A stretch of 5,341 nt of DNA from an uncultured Ruminococcus sp. GTDB lineage: Bacteria > Bacillota > Clostridia > Oscillospirales > Acutalibacteraceae. Positions 1 to 5,341 of this stretch are shown here, in pieces (within the stretch, counting starts at the first letter, position 1; every line of letters begins with the position of its first letter). The translations under genes were made by a program, and so were the position numbers. The stretch covers positions 1-5,341 of the forward strand of contig CACYDK010000041.1 in NCBI GenBank assembly GCA_902773155.1, given 5' to 3'. Below the pieces are notes generated by a model that was not told the origin of the DNA, did no database searches, and was given only the letters and a program-made list of their open reading frames with translations.

Positions 1-2229
1 GATGATAGCTAGTCCGAGATCATGGAAAACAACGTCCTTTTGAACGAGTCTGTGAGTTCCGATGATCATATCTATCTCGCCGGTACTTAGCTTCCTGATG
101 ATCTCCTTCTGCTGTTTAGGAGTGCGGAAGCGGGACAACAGCTCGATGTTTACAGGATAACCCTCAAATCTCTTTTGTACGGTTTGATAATGTTGCCAGG
201 CGAGGATTGTTGTAGGGCACAGAAGCGCGCACTGCTTTGAGTCGCTTACACAGCGAAAGGCCGCTCTGAGCGCCACCTCGGTTTTTCCGAAGCCTACGTC
301 TCCGCACAGGAGCCTGTCCATAGGCTGTATTCGCTCCATATCGTGCTTTATTTCCTCAGCACAGCGGATCTGATCGGGCGTTTCTTCATACTCGAACTTG
401 GTTTCAAAATCTCTCTGCCACGGAGTATCGCCGGAAAAGGCGAAGCCCTTGGCCTTCATTCGCTCGGAATAAAGAGCGATAAGCTCCTTGGCGATATCCT
501 TGACCGAGCTCTTTACCCGGCTTTTTGTTTTTTGCCATTCGGTACTGCCGAGCCTGTTGAGCTTTACGGTGCTGTCCTCTTTTGGACCTATATATTTTGC
601 GACAAGATCAAGCTGCGTTACGGGAACGTACAGCACGTCGCCCCTTGCGTATTCGATACGTATATAATCCTTTGTGACGCCTTGCACGCTCATTTTCTGG
701 ATACCGCCGAAAATACCGATACCGTGTGTGCTGTGGACAACGTAATCTCCCTTGTTAAGCTCCGAAAGGCTGTAGATTTCCTGTCCGTTTTTGTGTTTTT
801 TTCGGCGTTGCTTTTTCGGACGGTAATTTGCGGAAAGCCCGTGGCTTATCAGCGCGAATTTTGCCTCGGTGAATTCGAAACCGGCCGAAAGAGCCCCGGG
901 AAGAACGTAAAGTCCCGGCTCGGTGATTTCGGTTTCGCTGTTTATAAGAATGGGAGAATAGCCCTTCTTGCGCAGATTCTCCTCAAGATTCGCAGCTCCC
1001 TTTTCGGTTCCGGCGAGGACAGCGAGCGTAAAGCCCTGTGAGCTGTAGCTTTCGATATCCTCCGTAAGATACTGTACCGAGCCGTTCCAAAGTCCGAGCT
1101 GCTTTGCCGCGAAGTATGCCGTGGCCGCCAGCGGAAAGTCGAACGAGGAGCTTGCAAAAACGCTCATAAAAAGCGAGGGATGCTTAAGTAATAATTCTAA
1201 TAAAGAATTAAAATTTAAATAATAGGTTTCAAACCCTCTGCAAAGGGTGCCGTCCTTAAAATAATCCGCCAGACTTTCGTTAAATTGAAAATCCACAGCC
1301 TTCGCGCGTTCGCGTACATTCTGATACTCGCTTATAAATACAGGCGAGGACGGATCAAGATAGTCGAATAGGGTAGAGGGCTTGTCGTAGACCTCGCCGA
1401 TAAACTTATCGATCGATGAAGGAGTAACGCCGGAGCGGATTTTTTCTGCTTCACCGTATAGGATATCCTTAGCGATTTGAGCGTTTTTTCCGCGAAGAAG
1501 CTTTGCTTTTTTTATTATTTTGTCCGCGAGCTCATTCCGGTCGCCGATCAGGATTTCGGTCGACGGGGTCAGGACGATCTCGCCGGCAGGCTCAAGCCTT
1601 CGCTGAGACTCGACGTCAAAGTAGTTAAGATCGGTTATTTCATCGCCCCAGAATTCGGCTCTCACGGGATACTCGCTGTCCGGCATAAAGAAGTCCAAAA
1701 TACCGCCTCTCAGCGAGAATTGTCCCTTGCCGTCGACTTGATCAAAACGCTGGTAGCCGAGAAGCGTGAGCGCCCTAATGCAGGCTTCCGTAGGTATTTC
1801 GACGCCCTTATCGAGTTTCAGCACGGTTTCCATGAGCTTTTCCGGCGGTACGGTATACTGAGCGGCGGCGTCTACGCAGGCGACTATTACGTCATAATCG
1901 CCTCTCAGCATTTTGCAGAGGACTTCAAGCCTTTTGTGCTCGTATTCGCGTGATTTTCCGCTTATTTCCCGGAAAATAAAATCTCTTGCGGGATAAAAAT
2001 ATGCTTTGAGCCCCATAGAACTGAGATCGTTAACCGTGGTCTGTGCCTTTTGCTCATCGGGGGCAACACAAAAAGCCCTGACATTGTGTAAACGGCAGAG
2101 CGAATAAATCAAAGTGCTTTTGTGAATATCCGTTAGCCCGTAGGCGAAAACGGCTTTTTGGGGTTTAAGGTTTTTTTCGATTATGCCGAACGCTTCGGTG
2201 CGTTCGAGCTTATCGGCTATAAATCTCAT
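1..2229 (-). CDS. mfd: Transcription-repair coupling factor Mfd (3' end beyond the window)
   Basis: Mfd is an ATP-driven DNA translocase that displaces RNA polymerase stalled at lesions and recruits UvrA for strand-specific excision repair. The frame is open for 743 codons with no frameshift; family members are about 1,150-1,180 residues, so roughly the last third is missing. In order I see the UvrB-like N-terminal module with GQFSLRGGILDFF (169-181) and EFWGDE (about 192-197), a poorly conserved middle region, a basic linker (KKQRRKKHKN, about 472-481), the RNA-polymerase-interacting domain starting at GDYVVHSTHGIG (494-505), and the helicase core. The core has Walker A GDVGFGKTE (643-651), PTTILAWQH (from 672) and IGTHRL (724-729). 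The window stops right before the expected DEEQ box. The ATG at 2229 is the only possible start, because an in-frame stop lies at 2257-2259 with no other start codon between. It begins 7 bases after the pth stop, so translational coupling is likely. Confidence 0.97.
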   Translation of the reverse strand, partial: MRFIADKLERTEAFGIIEKNLKPQKAVFAYGLTDIHKSTLIYSLCRLHNVRAFCVAPDEQKAQTTVNDLSSMGLKAYFYPARDFIFREISGKSREYEHKRLEVLCKMLRGDYDVIVACVDAAAQYTVPPEKLMETVLKLDKGVEIPTEACIRALTLLGYQRFDQVDGKGQFSLRGGILDFFMPDSEYPVRAEFWGDEITDLNYFDVESQRRLEPAGEIVLTPSTEILIGDRNELADKIIKKAKLLRGKNAQIAKDILYGEAEKIRSGVTPSSIDKFIGEVYDKPSTLFDYLDPSSPVFISEYQNVRERAKAVDFQFNESLADYFKDGTLCRGFETYYLNFNSLLELLLKHPSLFMSVFASSSFDFPLAATAYFAAKQLGLWNGSVQYLTEDIESYSSQGFTLAVLAGTEKGAANLEENLRKKGYSPILINSETEITEPGLYVLPGALSAGFEFTEAKFALISHGLSANYRPKKQRRKKHKNGQEIYSLSELNKGDYVVHSTHGIGIFGGIQKMSVQGVTKDYIRIEYARGDVLYVPVTQLDLVAKYIGPKEDSTVKLNRLGSTEWQKTKSRVKSSVKDIAKELIALYSERMKAKGFAFSGDTPWQRDFETKFEYEETPDQIRCAEEIKHDMERIQPMDRLLCGDVGFGKTEVALRAAFRCVSDSKQCALLCPTTILAWQHYQTVQKRFEGYPVNIELLSRFRTPKQQKEIIRKLSTGEIDMIIGTHRLVQKDVVFHDLGLAII

Positions 2230-2236
2230 ATGATAG

Positions 2237-2839
2237 TCATTTCCTGTTGTAGCGGTTCATAGCCTCTGCGGTGTTTCCGTCGGCGATCAGCTTGACCGCG
2301 TCCAGGGAGTTTTCGGCCACCGTCTCGAGAGCCTTTAAATCGTCTCCGGAGAATTTCGAGAGCACCCAAGCCGCAAGGTCATATTCCGGATTGGGCTTGT
2401 TTCCGATACCGACCTTGATCCTCGGGAACATATTGCTTCCGCTAAGGTAGATTATACTCTTCATACCGTTTTGTCCGCCGTCGCTTCCCTTTGAGCGTAT
2501 CCTCATTTTACCGACGTCAAGATTGATGTCGTCGAGTATCACGATTACCTTTTCGGGAGGTATCTTGTAAAAGCGCATGGCCTCTGTGACAGCCTCGCCG
2601 CTGTTGTTCATGTATGTCGACGGCTTCATAAACAGAGCTCTGTGGTCTCCGATCCAGCCTTCTCCGACAGTTGATTTGAACTTTACGCGGTTGATTTTTA
2701 CGTCCAGCTTATCGGCTATATAATCGAGCATCATAAAGCCGGCGTTATGTCTTGTGTTCTCGTATTTTCTGTCGGGATTTCCGAGTCCAACCACGAGCAG
2801 CTCTATGGAATTGTTGGTAAACTTTTTTTTGTTAAACAT
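2237..2839 (-). CDS. pth: Peptidyl-tRNA hydrolase
   Basis: Pth cleaves the ester bond of peptidyl-tRNAs that drop off ribosomes, recycling tRNA in the cytosol; the B. subtilis orthologue is SpoVC. The length of 200 aa is normal for the family (about 185-200). Visible motifs are VGLGNP with Asn21, NTRHNAG with the catalytic His31 (E. coli His20), KPSTYMNNSG with Met77 and Asn78, LDDINLDVG with Asp104 aligning to E. coli Asp93, and GSDGGQNGMK with Asn124 (E. coli Asn114). The GGHNG motif usual in the family reads GGQNG here. The C-terminal WVLSKF helix segment is present. The protein has about ten extra N-terminal residues before the first strand. The ATG at 2839 is the only credible start, since an upstream in-frame stop sits at 2849-2851 and the next candidate would cut into the core. 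The Shine-Dalgarno sequence is weak (GAG, about 11 bases upstream). It lies between prs and mfd, as in other Firmicutes. Confidence 0.97.
   Translation of the reverse strand: MFNKKKFTNNSIELLVVGLGNPDRKYENTRHNAGFMMLDYIADKLDVKINRVKFKSTVGEGWIGDHRALFMKPSTYMNNSGEAVTEAMRFYKIPPEKVIVILDDINLDVGKMRIRSKGSDGGQNGMKSIIYLSGSNMFPRIKVGIGNKPNPEYDLAAWVLSKFSGDDLKALETVAENSLDAVKLIADGNTAEAMNRYNRK
2242..2245 (-). promoter_or_regulatory. Weak ribosome binding site of mfd, inside the pth 3' end
   Basis: AGGA on the minus strand lies 12 bases before the mfd ATG, overlapping the last codons of pth. The spacing is longer than ideal, which fits re-initiation by ribosomes finishing pth rather than independent loading. That coupling is an inference. 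Confidence 0.45.
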
Positions 2840-2860
2840 TAAATCAGCTCATATTCAATA

Positions 2861-2889
2861 GGCTGACTCAAAACCTGTTTGAGCCAGCC
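2861..2889 (-). promoter_or_regulatory. Stem-loop between prs and pth
   Basis: In the minus-strand transcript, GGCTGGCTCAAA pairs with TTTGAGTCAGCC over 12 bp (one G·U wobble) around a CAGGT loop. The next bases on that strand (TATTGAATAT) are not a U-tract, so this is not a convincing intrinsic terminator for prs. It ends 21 bases before the pth ATG. Possible roles are mRNA processing, 3' protection of the upstream message, partial attenuation, or modulation of weakly initiated pth translation. Read on the plus strand, it has an A·C mismatch but is followed by a T-rich stretch (2891-2910), so it could also stop antisense transcription. Confidence 0.6.
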
Positions 2890-2912
2890 GGTTTTATTAT
2901 TTATGTTTTTAA

Positions 2913-3875
2913 TCAGCCGCCGAACGCCGCCGTAAAGGGCTTGTCGTTGTAGATTCTGGCAATAGCCTCGGCGAAAATCGGAGCGGTGGGGAGAACAGTG
3001 AATTTATCGAGCTTCTTTTCCTCGGTGAGCGGAACTGTATCGAGAAGCACGAGCTCCTTGATAACGGAGTTCTTGATTCTTTCAATAGCGGGTCCGGAGA
3101 GCACTGCGTGAGTCGCGCAGGCGTAAACCTCTGTAGCTCCGCCTACTTCAACTATAGCCTTTGCGCCGTTGCATAGAGTTCCTGCTGTGTCGATCATATC
3201 GTCAAGAATGATGACCTTCTTGCCTTTTACGTCGCCGATGATGTTCATAACCTCAGAAACATTGGCCTTGGGACGGCGCTTGTCGATGATGGCGAGAGCG
3301 GTGCCTATTTTACTCGCGAAATTTCTCGCTCTTGTTACAGAGCCGAGGTCTGGGGAAACGACAACATACTCGTCGGCGTGGCTTCCGACCTTTTCTTTCA
3401 TATGGTTAGCGAGGATGCCCGCGCCCTGGAGATGGTCGACGGGGATGTTGAAAAAGCCCTGGATCTGGTTTGCGTGGAGATCCATTGTGAGAAGTCTGTC
3501 AGCTCCCGCGGCGGTAATAAGGTCGGCGCAAAGCTTAGACGAAATCGGATCTCTGGGCTTAGCCTTACGGTCCTGACGCGCATAGCCGAAATAGGGCATA
3601 ACCGCAGTGATTCTTGCGGCGGAGGCGCGCTTCATAGCGTCAATCATTATGAGCATTTCCATAAGATTATCGTTAACAGGAGTGCAGGTTGACTGAACGA
3701 TGAAGCACTCCGAGCCTCTTACGGACTCATTGATTGAAACAGAGATCTCTCCGTCGGAGAATTTTTTGCATTCGCAGTTGCCGAGCGGAAGCCCGAGACA
3801 TCCCGCGATGCCCTGTGCTACGGCAACGTTGGAGCTGCCTGTGAAGATCTTGATGTCTTTCCCGTGAAAATTCAT
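2913..3875 (-). CDS. prs: Ribose-phosphate pyrophosphokinase (PRPP synthetase, class I)
   Basis: It transfers pyrophosphate from ATP to ribose 5-phosphate to make PRPP, the precursor for purine, pyrimidine, NAD, histidine and tryptophan synthesis; it is cytosolic and usually hexameric. At 320 aa it is full length. Visible signatures are FSDGE (39-43), the ATP-binding loop YFGYARQDRK (95-104) leading into PRDPISSKL, MDLHANQIQGFF (131-142) with metal- and ATP-binding His134, the catalytic-loop IDKRRP (197-202) with Lys199 and Arg200, and the ribose-5-phosphate loop VIILDDMIDTAGTL (221-234). The C-terminal part keeps the AVLSGPAIERI and IFAEAIARI segments. The start is well supported by a strong Shine-Dalgarno sequence. 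It sits 78 bases after the GlmU-like gene and 73 before pth, as in the conserved Firmicutes operon, but without ctc (ribosomal protein L25 family), which follows prs in B. subtilis. Confidence 0.98.
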   Translation of the reverse strand: MNFHGKDIKIFTGSSNVAVAQGIAGCLGLPLGNCECKKFSDGEISVSINESVRGSECFIVQSTCTPVNDNLMEMLIMIDAMKRASAARITAVMPYFGYARQDRKAKPRDPISSKLCADLITAAGADRLLTMDLHANQIQGFFNIPVDHLQGAGILANHMKEKVGSHADEYVVVSPDLGSVTRARNFASKIGTALAIIDKRRPKANVSEVMNIIGDVKGKKVIILDDMIDTAGTLCNGAKAIVEVGGATEVYACATHAVLSGPAIERIKNSVIKELVLLDTVPLTEEKKLDKFTVLPTAPIFAEAIARIYNDKPFTAAFGG

Positions 3876-3880
3876 TTTAT

Positions 3881-3889
3881 CTCTCCCTT
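3881..3889 (-). promoter_or_regulatory. Ribosome binding site of prs
   Basis: AAGGGAGAG on the minus strand lies 5 bases before the ATG when counted from its end; the purine core GGGAG sits at normal spacing. It confirms the prs start at 3875. Confidence 0.8.
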
Positions 3890-3905
3890 AGTATAAATGA
3901 GAACC

Positions 3906-3921
3906 GAGGACGAATGTCCTC
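3906..3921 (-). other. Small hairpin between the GlmU-like gene and prs
   Basis: GAGGAC and GTCCTC form a perfect 6-bp stem around a 4-base loop (ATTC in the minus-strand transcript). No U-run follows on the minus strand, so I do not call a terminator. It lies about 16 bases upstream of the prs Shine-Dalgarno. It may be an RNA processing or stability element, or simply a short chance palindrome. Confidence 0.4.
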
Positions 3922-3953
3922 AATTCGGATTATGACCGTTTTTTATTCAATTT

Positions 3954-4709
3954 TTAAAGAGTACATTTGTAGCCCTTTGTTACGGCGATGTTTTCAAGTT
4001 CCCTGAGCTGTTCTCTGTCGTTTGCGCCCAAAACAGTGTCGGCGCTGTCGGCAGTAAAGGCTCCGACCTTTTCTTTTTTCTCTAAAAGAAGTTTAATTGC
4101 GTCCGGCAGGTAGTATTCGCTGGCGCTGTTGTCGGATTTGATCTCGCCCAAAACTCCGAGGAGCTTTTCGGTGTCGAACCAGAAGCCTCCGGAGCTTACC
4201 TCGTTTACGAGCTTTTCCTCATCGGTAGCGTCCTTATGCTCAACGATCGCCTTGAGCTCGCCGTTTTCGCCGCGGATTATGCGTCCGTAACCGGTCGGGT
4301 CGTCTACCTTGGCGGTAATCACCGTAGCGGCGTTGCCGTTTTCGGTATGGTATTTAAGCGAGTCTCTGATTGTTTTGCTGTCCATGAACGGCGCGTCGCC
4401 GTTTAGAATAACAACGTTTCCGGCGTTGTTTTTTAGAAAACCCTTGGCCTGCATAACCGCGTGGCCTGTTCCGAGCCTTTCGGCCTGAAAAACAGTTTCT
4501 ACCGGAAAACCGAGCGTTTCCACGAATTGCTCGACGTATTCTTTGCCAAAACCCTTTACTATGCAGATTTCATCTACGCCGGCTGATTTTACCGAGCCGA
4601 TAACCCACTTGAGCATGGGCTCGGAGAGAACCTCGGCCAGCGGCTTGGGCTTATCCATTTTCATTCTCTTACCCTCGCCTCCGGCGAGAATAACAGCACA
4701 GTTTTTCAT
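3954..4709 (-). CDS. Stand-alone GlmU-type UDP-GlcNAc pyrophosphorylase (N-terminal domain only)
   Basis: The 251 residues match the uridylyltransferase half of GlmU, which makes UDP-N-acetylglucosamine from UTP and GlcNAc-1-phosphate for peptidoglycan synthesis. Seen are the nucleotide loop LAGGEGKRM (8-16), PKPL (21-24), QAERLGTGHA (75-84), NGDAPF (103-108) with metal ligand Asp105, GYGRI (140-144), IVEHKDA (155-161) with Glu157, Asn169, SEYYLPD (197-203) and VLGANDREQL (226-235) with Asn230. These sit at nearly the same numbering as in E. coli GlmU. The protein then stops where the linker to the left-handed beta-helix acetyltransferase would begin; full GlmU is about 450 residues. An upstream ATG at 4817 would add 36 residues, but it lies upstream of the promoter. 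The ATG at 4709 has a strong Shine-Dalgarno sequence and gives the standard N-terminus. As first gene before prs it occupies the usual glmU place. Another sugar-1-phosphate substrate cannot be excluded. Confidence 0.88.
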   Translation of the reverse strand: MKNCAVILAGGEGKRMKMDKPKPLAEVLSEPMLKWVIGSVKSAGVDEICIVKGFGKEYVEQFVETLGFPVETVFQAERLGTGHAVMQAKGFLKNNAGNVVILNGDAPFMDSKTIRDSLKYHTENGNAATVITAKVDDPTGYGRIIRGENGELKAIVEHKDATDEEKLVNEVSSGGFWFDTEKLLGVLGEIKSDNSASEYYLPDAIKLLLEKKEKVGAFTADSADTVLGANDREQLRELENIAVTKGYKCTL

Positions 4710-4714
4710 AATGT

Positions 4715-4721
4715 TCACCTC
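4715..4721 (-). promoter_or_regulatory. Ribosome binding site that fixes the GlmU-like start
   Basis: GAGGTGA on the minus strand lies 5 bases before the ATG at 4709. It decides for this start over the longer frame that opens at 4817. Confidence 0.85.
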
Positions 4722-4745
4722 GCGAATTGGTGTTTTACGGGTACT

Positions 4746-4775
4746 ATAATATCTCATCCTAGGGGCAATTTTCAA
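4746..4775 (-). promoter_or_regulatory. Probable sigma-A promoter of the glmU-like–prs–pth–mfd operon
   Basis: On the minus strand there is a -35 TTGAAA (4775-4770), an 18-base spacer and a -10 TATTAT (4751-4746). The start of transcription would be near 4739, giving a leader of about 30 bases. The match is good for a vegetative promoter. Only sequence similarity supports it. Confidence 0.65.
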
Positions 4776-4845
4776 GACAAAAACGTAAAAAATTTTTATT
4801 TTATTTGATTTACACATAATATTTGGATAATAATATCAAGTTTTC

Positions 4846-4861
4846 TTGCAAAATTTTTCAA
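4846..4861. promoter_or_regulatory. Near-palindrome upstream of the ppdK promoter, possible operator
   Basis: TTGCAAAA and TTTTTCAA form a 16-base inverted repeat matching at 7 of 8 positions per arm. It ends about 8 bases before the expected ppdK -35 position, where an activator could bind. In such AT-rich DNA a match like this can arise by chance, so the regulatory role is speculative. Confidence 0.25.
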
Positions 4862-4868
4862 ATAGGTA

Positions 4869-4897
4869 TTCCTTTTTTGTAATTTTTTTGTTATAAT
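4869..4897 (+). promoter_or_regulatory. Extended -10 promoter of ppdK
   Basis: A consensus TATAAT (4892-4897) is preceded by TG with one base between (TGTTATAAT, 4889-4897), the extended -10 form. At 17 bases upstream the -35 position reads TTCCTT, a poor match, which the extended -10 may offset. Transcription would start around 4903, leaving a leader of about 60 bases. Confidence 0.75.
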
Positions 4898-4905
4898 GTA
4901 CTACA

Positions 4906-4933
4906 GACTTTAAGAGTCACCGCGTTTTCGCGG
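4906..4933 (+). promoter_or_regulatory. Two adjacent stem-loops at the 5' end of the ppdK leader
   Basis: The first (4906-4918) pairs GACTT with GAGTC, with one G·U pair and a 3-base loop. The second (4920-4933) pairs CCGCG with CGCGG around TTTT. They sit at or next to the predicted 5' end of the mRNA, with one base between them. No U-tract follows, so they are not an attenuator of the classic kind. 5' hairpins like these commonly protect abundant messages from decay. That role here is inferred. Confidence 0.5.
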
Positions 4934-4936
4934 CAA

Positions 4937-4960
4937 AATTACTTATTTTAGGAGGTAATT
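4937..4960 (+). promoter_or_regulatory. Strong ppdK ribosome binding site flanked by an inverted repeat
   Basis: AGGAGGT (4950-4956) is a near-consensus Shine-Dalgarno sequence, 7 bases before the ATG at 4964. The 6-base arms AATTAC (4937-4942) and GTAATT (4955-4960) could form a weak AT-rich stem that holds AGGAG at the edge of a 12-base loop. The ribosome binding site is certain; the stem-loop is only possible. Confidence 0.75.
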
Positions 4961-4963
4961 CCA

Positions 4964-5341
4964 ATGGCAAACAAATGGGTGTATTTGTTTACTGAAGGCG
5001 ACGCTAACATGCGTGAGCTCCTCGGTGGTAAGGGCGCTAACCTTGCCGAGATGACCAAATTAGGTCTCCCTGTTCCCCAGGGCTTTACAATCTCGACTGA
5101 GGCTTGTACTCAGTACTACGAGGACGGTAGACAGATCAACGACGAAATCATGGGCCAGATTATGGAGCACATTGAGAAGATGGAGGGTATCACAGGCAAG
5201 AAGTTCGGTGATAAGACCAACCCGCTTCTCGTTTCCGTTCGTTCCGGTGCGCGCGCTTCGATGCCCGGTATGATGGACACAATTCTCAACCTCGGTCTTA
5301 ACGAAGAGGTTGTTAATACAATCGCAGAGCAGTCGGGCAAC
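4964..5341 (+). CDS. ppdK: Pyruvate, phosphate dikinase, N-terminal part (runs off the window)
   Basis: PPDK interconverts pyruvate + ATP + phosphate and PEP + AMP + pyrophosphate through a phosphohistidine; in anaerobes it often runs in the glycolytic, pyrophosphate-sparing direction. Only the first 126 of about 875 residues are present, and the frame is open to the edge. They belong to the ATP-grasp nucleotide-binding domain. [12 protein letters not shown] (19-30) carries Lys23, equivalent to ATP-binding Lys22 of the C. symbiosum enzyme. [10 protein letters not shown] (34-43), TEACTQYY (45-52), GKKFGD (78-83) and [19 protein letters not shown] (88-106) follow, with Arg93 matching Arg92 of that enzyme. 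The phosphohistidine and PEP-binding domains lie outside the window. The start is supported by a strong ribosome binding site and by the family N-terminus (MANKWVYLF). It is transcribed away from the glmU-like operon. Confidence 0.97.
   Translation, partial: MANKWVYLFTEGDANMRELLGGKGANLAEMTKLGLPVPQGFTISTEACTQYYEDGRQINDEIMGQIMEHIEKMEGITGKKFGDKTNPLLVSVRSGARASMPGMMDTILNLGLNEEVVNTIAEQSGN

Larger units (their letters stand above)
4710..4963. other. Divergent AT-rich intergenic control region
   Basis: These 254 bases separate the minus-strand operon from ppdK. They hold a promoter for each direction, the ribosome binding sites, one near-palindrome and the structured ppdK leader. Bases 4776-4845 are very AT-rich, with no open frame, RNA gene or clear operator that I can support. 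Confidence 0.8.

Noticed and set aside
343..1041. Plus-strand open frame of 232 codons
   Set aside because: It lies wholly antisense to mfd, whose frame is intact and rich in family motifs. The translation resembles no family I know and has no ribosome binding site.
942..1157. Minus-strand open frame of 71 codons
   Set aside because: It is an alternate frame inside mfd with arginine- and serine-rich, low-information sequence.
1477..1953. Plus-strand open frame of 158 codons
   Set aside because: It is antisense to the UvrB-like N-terminal part of mfd, with no recognisable domain; it is a shadow frame.
2861..2910. Intrinsic terminator ending prs
   Set aside because: The T-rich stretch lies on the wrong side of the hairpin for minus-strand transcription, and pth continues in the same direction shortly after.
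3169..3692. Overlapping plus-strand frames of 135 and 104 codons and a minus-strand frame of 61 codons
   Set aside because: All are shadows of prs, which is a full-length, motif-complete gene.
4543..4749. Plus-strand open frame of 68 codons
   Set aside because: It is antisense to the start of the GlmU-like gene and its promoter; no supporting features.
4710..4817. 36-residue N-terminal extension of the GlmU-like protein from an ATG at 4817
   Set aside because: It would start upstream of the likely promoter at 4746-4775, has no ribosome binding site, and is not family-like. The ATG at 4709 has a strong Shine-Dalgarno sequence.
4821..4840. Imperfect inverted repeat near TTGGATA…TATCAAG as an operator
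   Set aside because: The arms match at only 5 of 7 positions in AT-rich DNA, so chance is a sufficient explanation.
5116..5340. Minus-strand open frame of 74 codons
   Set aside because: It is antisense to ppdK, whose sequence is strongly conserved in the plus frame.

Overview
The window looks like core chromosome of a low-to-mid GC anaerobic Firmicute, most likely class Clostridia and perhaps the Oscillospiraceae/Ruminococcaceae group. The reasons are the gene order glmU–prs–pth–mfd, which is the conserved Firmicutes order (Bacillus subtilis has gcaD/glmU–prs–ctc–spoVC–fin–mfd), and the divergent pyruvate phosphate dikinase, whose N-terminus closely resembles the Clostridium symbiosum enzyme. 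The genus cannot be fixed from this sequence alone.

Layout: four genes lie head to tail on the minus strand and are probably one operon, transcribed from about 4739 toward position 1. In transcription order they are a stand-alone GlmU-type uridylyltransferase (4709 to 3954), prs (3875 to 2913), pth (2839 to 2237) and mfd (2229 to the window edge; 743 codons present, cut just before the expected Walker B motif). The gaps are 78, 73 and 7 bases. Two of the gaps hold small perfect or near-perfect hairpins without U-tracts. A 254-base AT-rich intergenic region (4710-4963) carries back-to-back promoters: a sigma-A-type promoter for the operon and an extended -10 promoter for ppdK. PpdK runs on the plus strand from 4964 off the right edge (126 codons present, open at the edge).

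How the genes work together: the operon is housekeeping. It covers UDP-sugar precursor synthesis for peptidoglycan, PRPP supply for nucleotides and amino acids, peptidyl-tRNA recycling for translation, and transcription-repair coupling. PpdK interconverts pyruvate and PEP and belongs to central carbon metabolism. It shares only the control region.

The most notable points are that the GlmU-like protein ends exactly where the uridylyltransferase domain ends, with no acetyltransferase beta-helix; that ctc/rplY and fin are missing from the otherwise canonical order; that Pth has Gln in place of the usual His in its GGHNG motif; and that the ppdK leader is structured. I see no mobile element, CRISPR array, tRNA or rRNA, defence system or other clearly novel system here.
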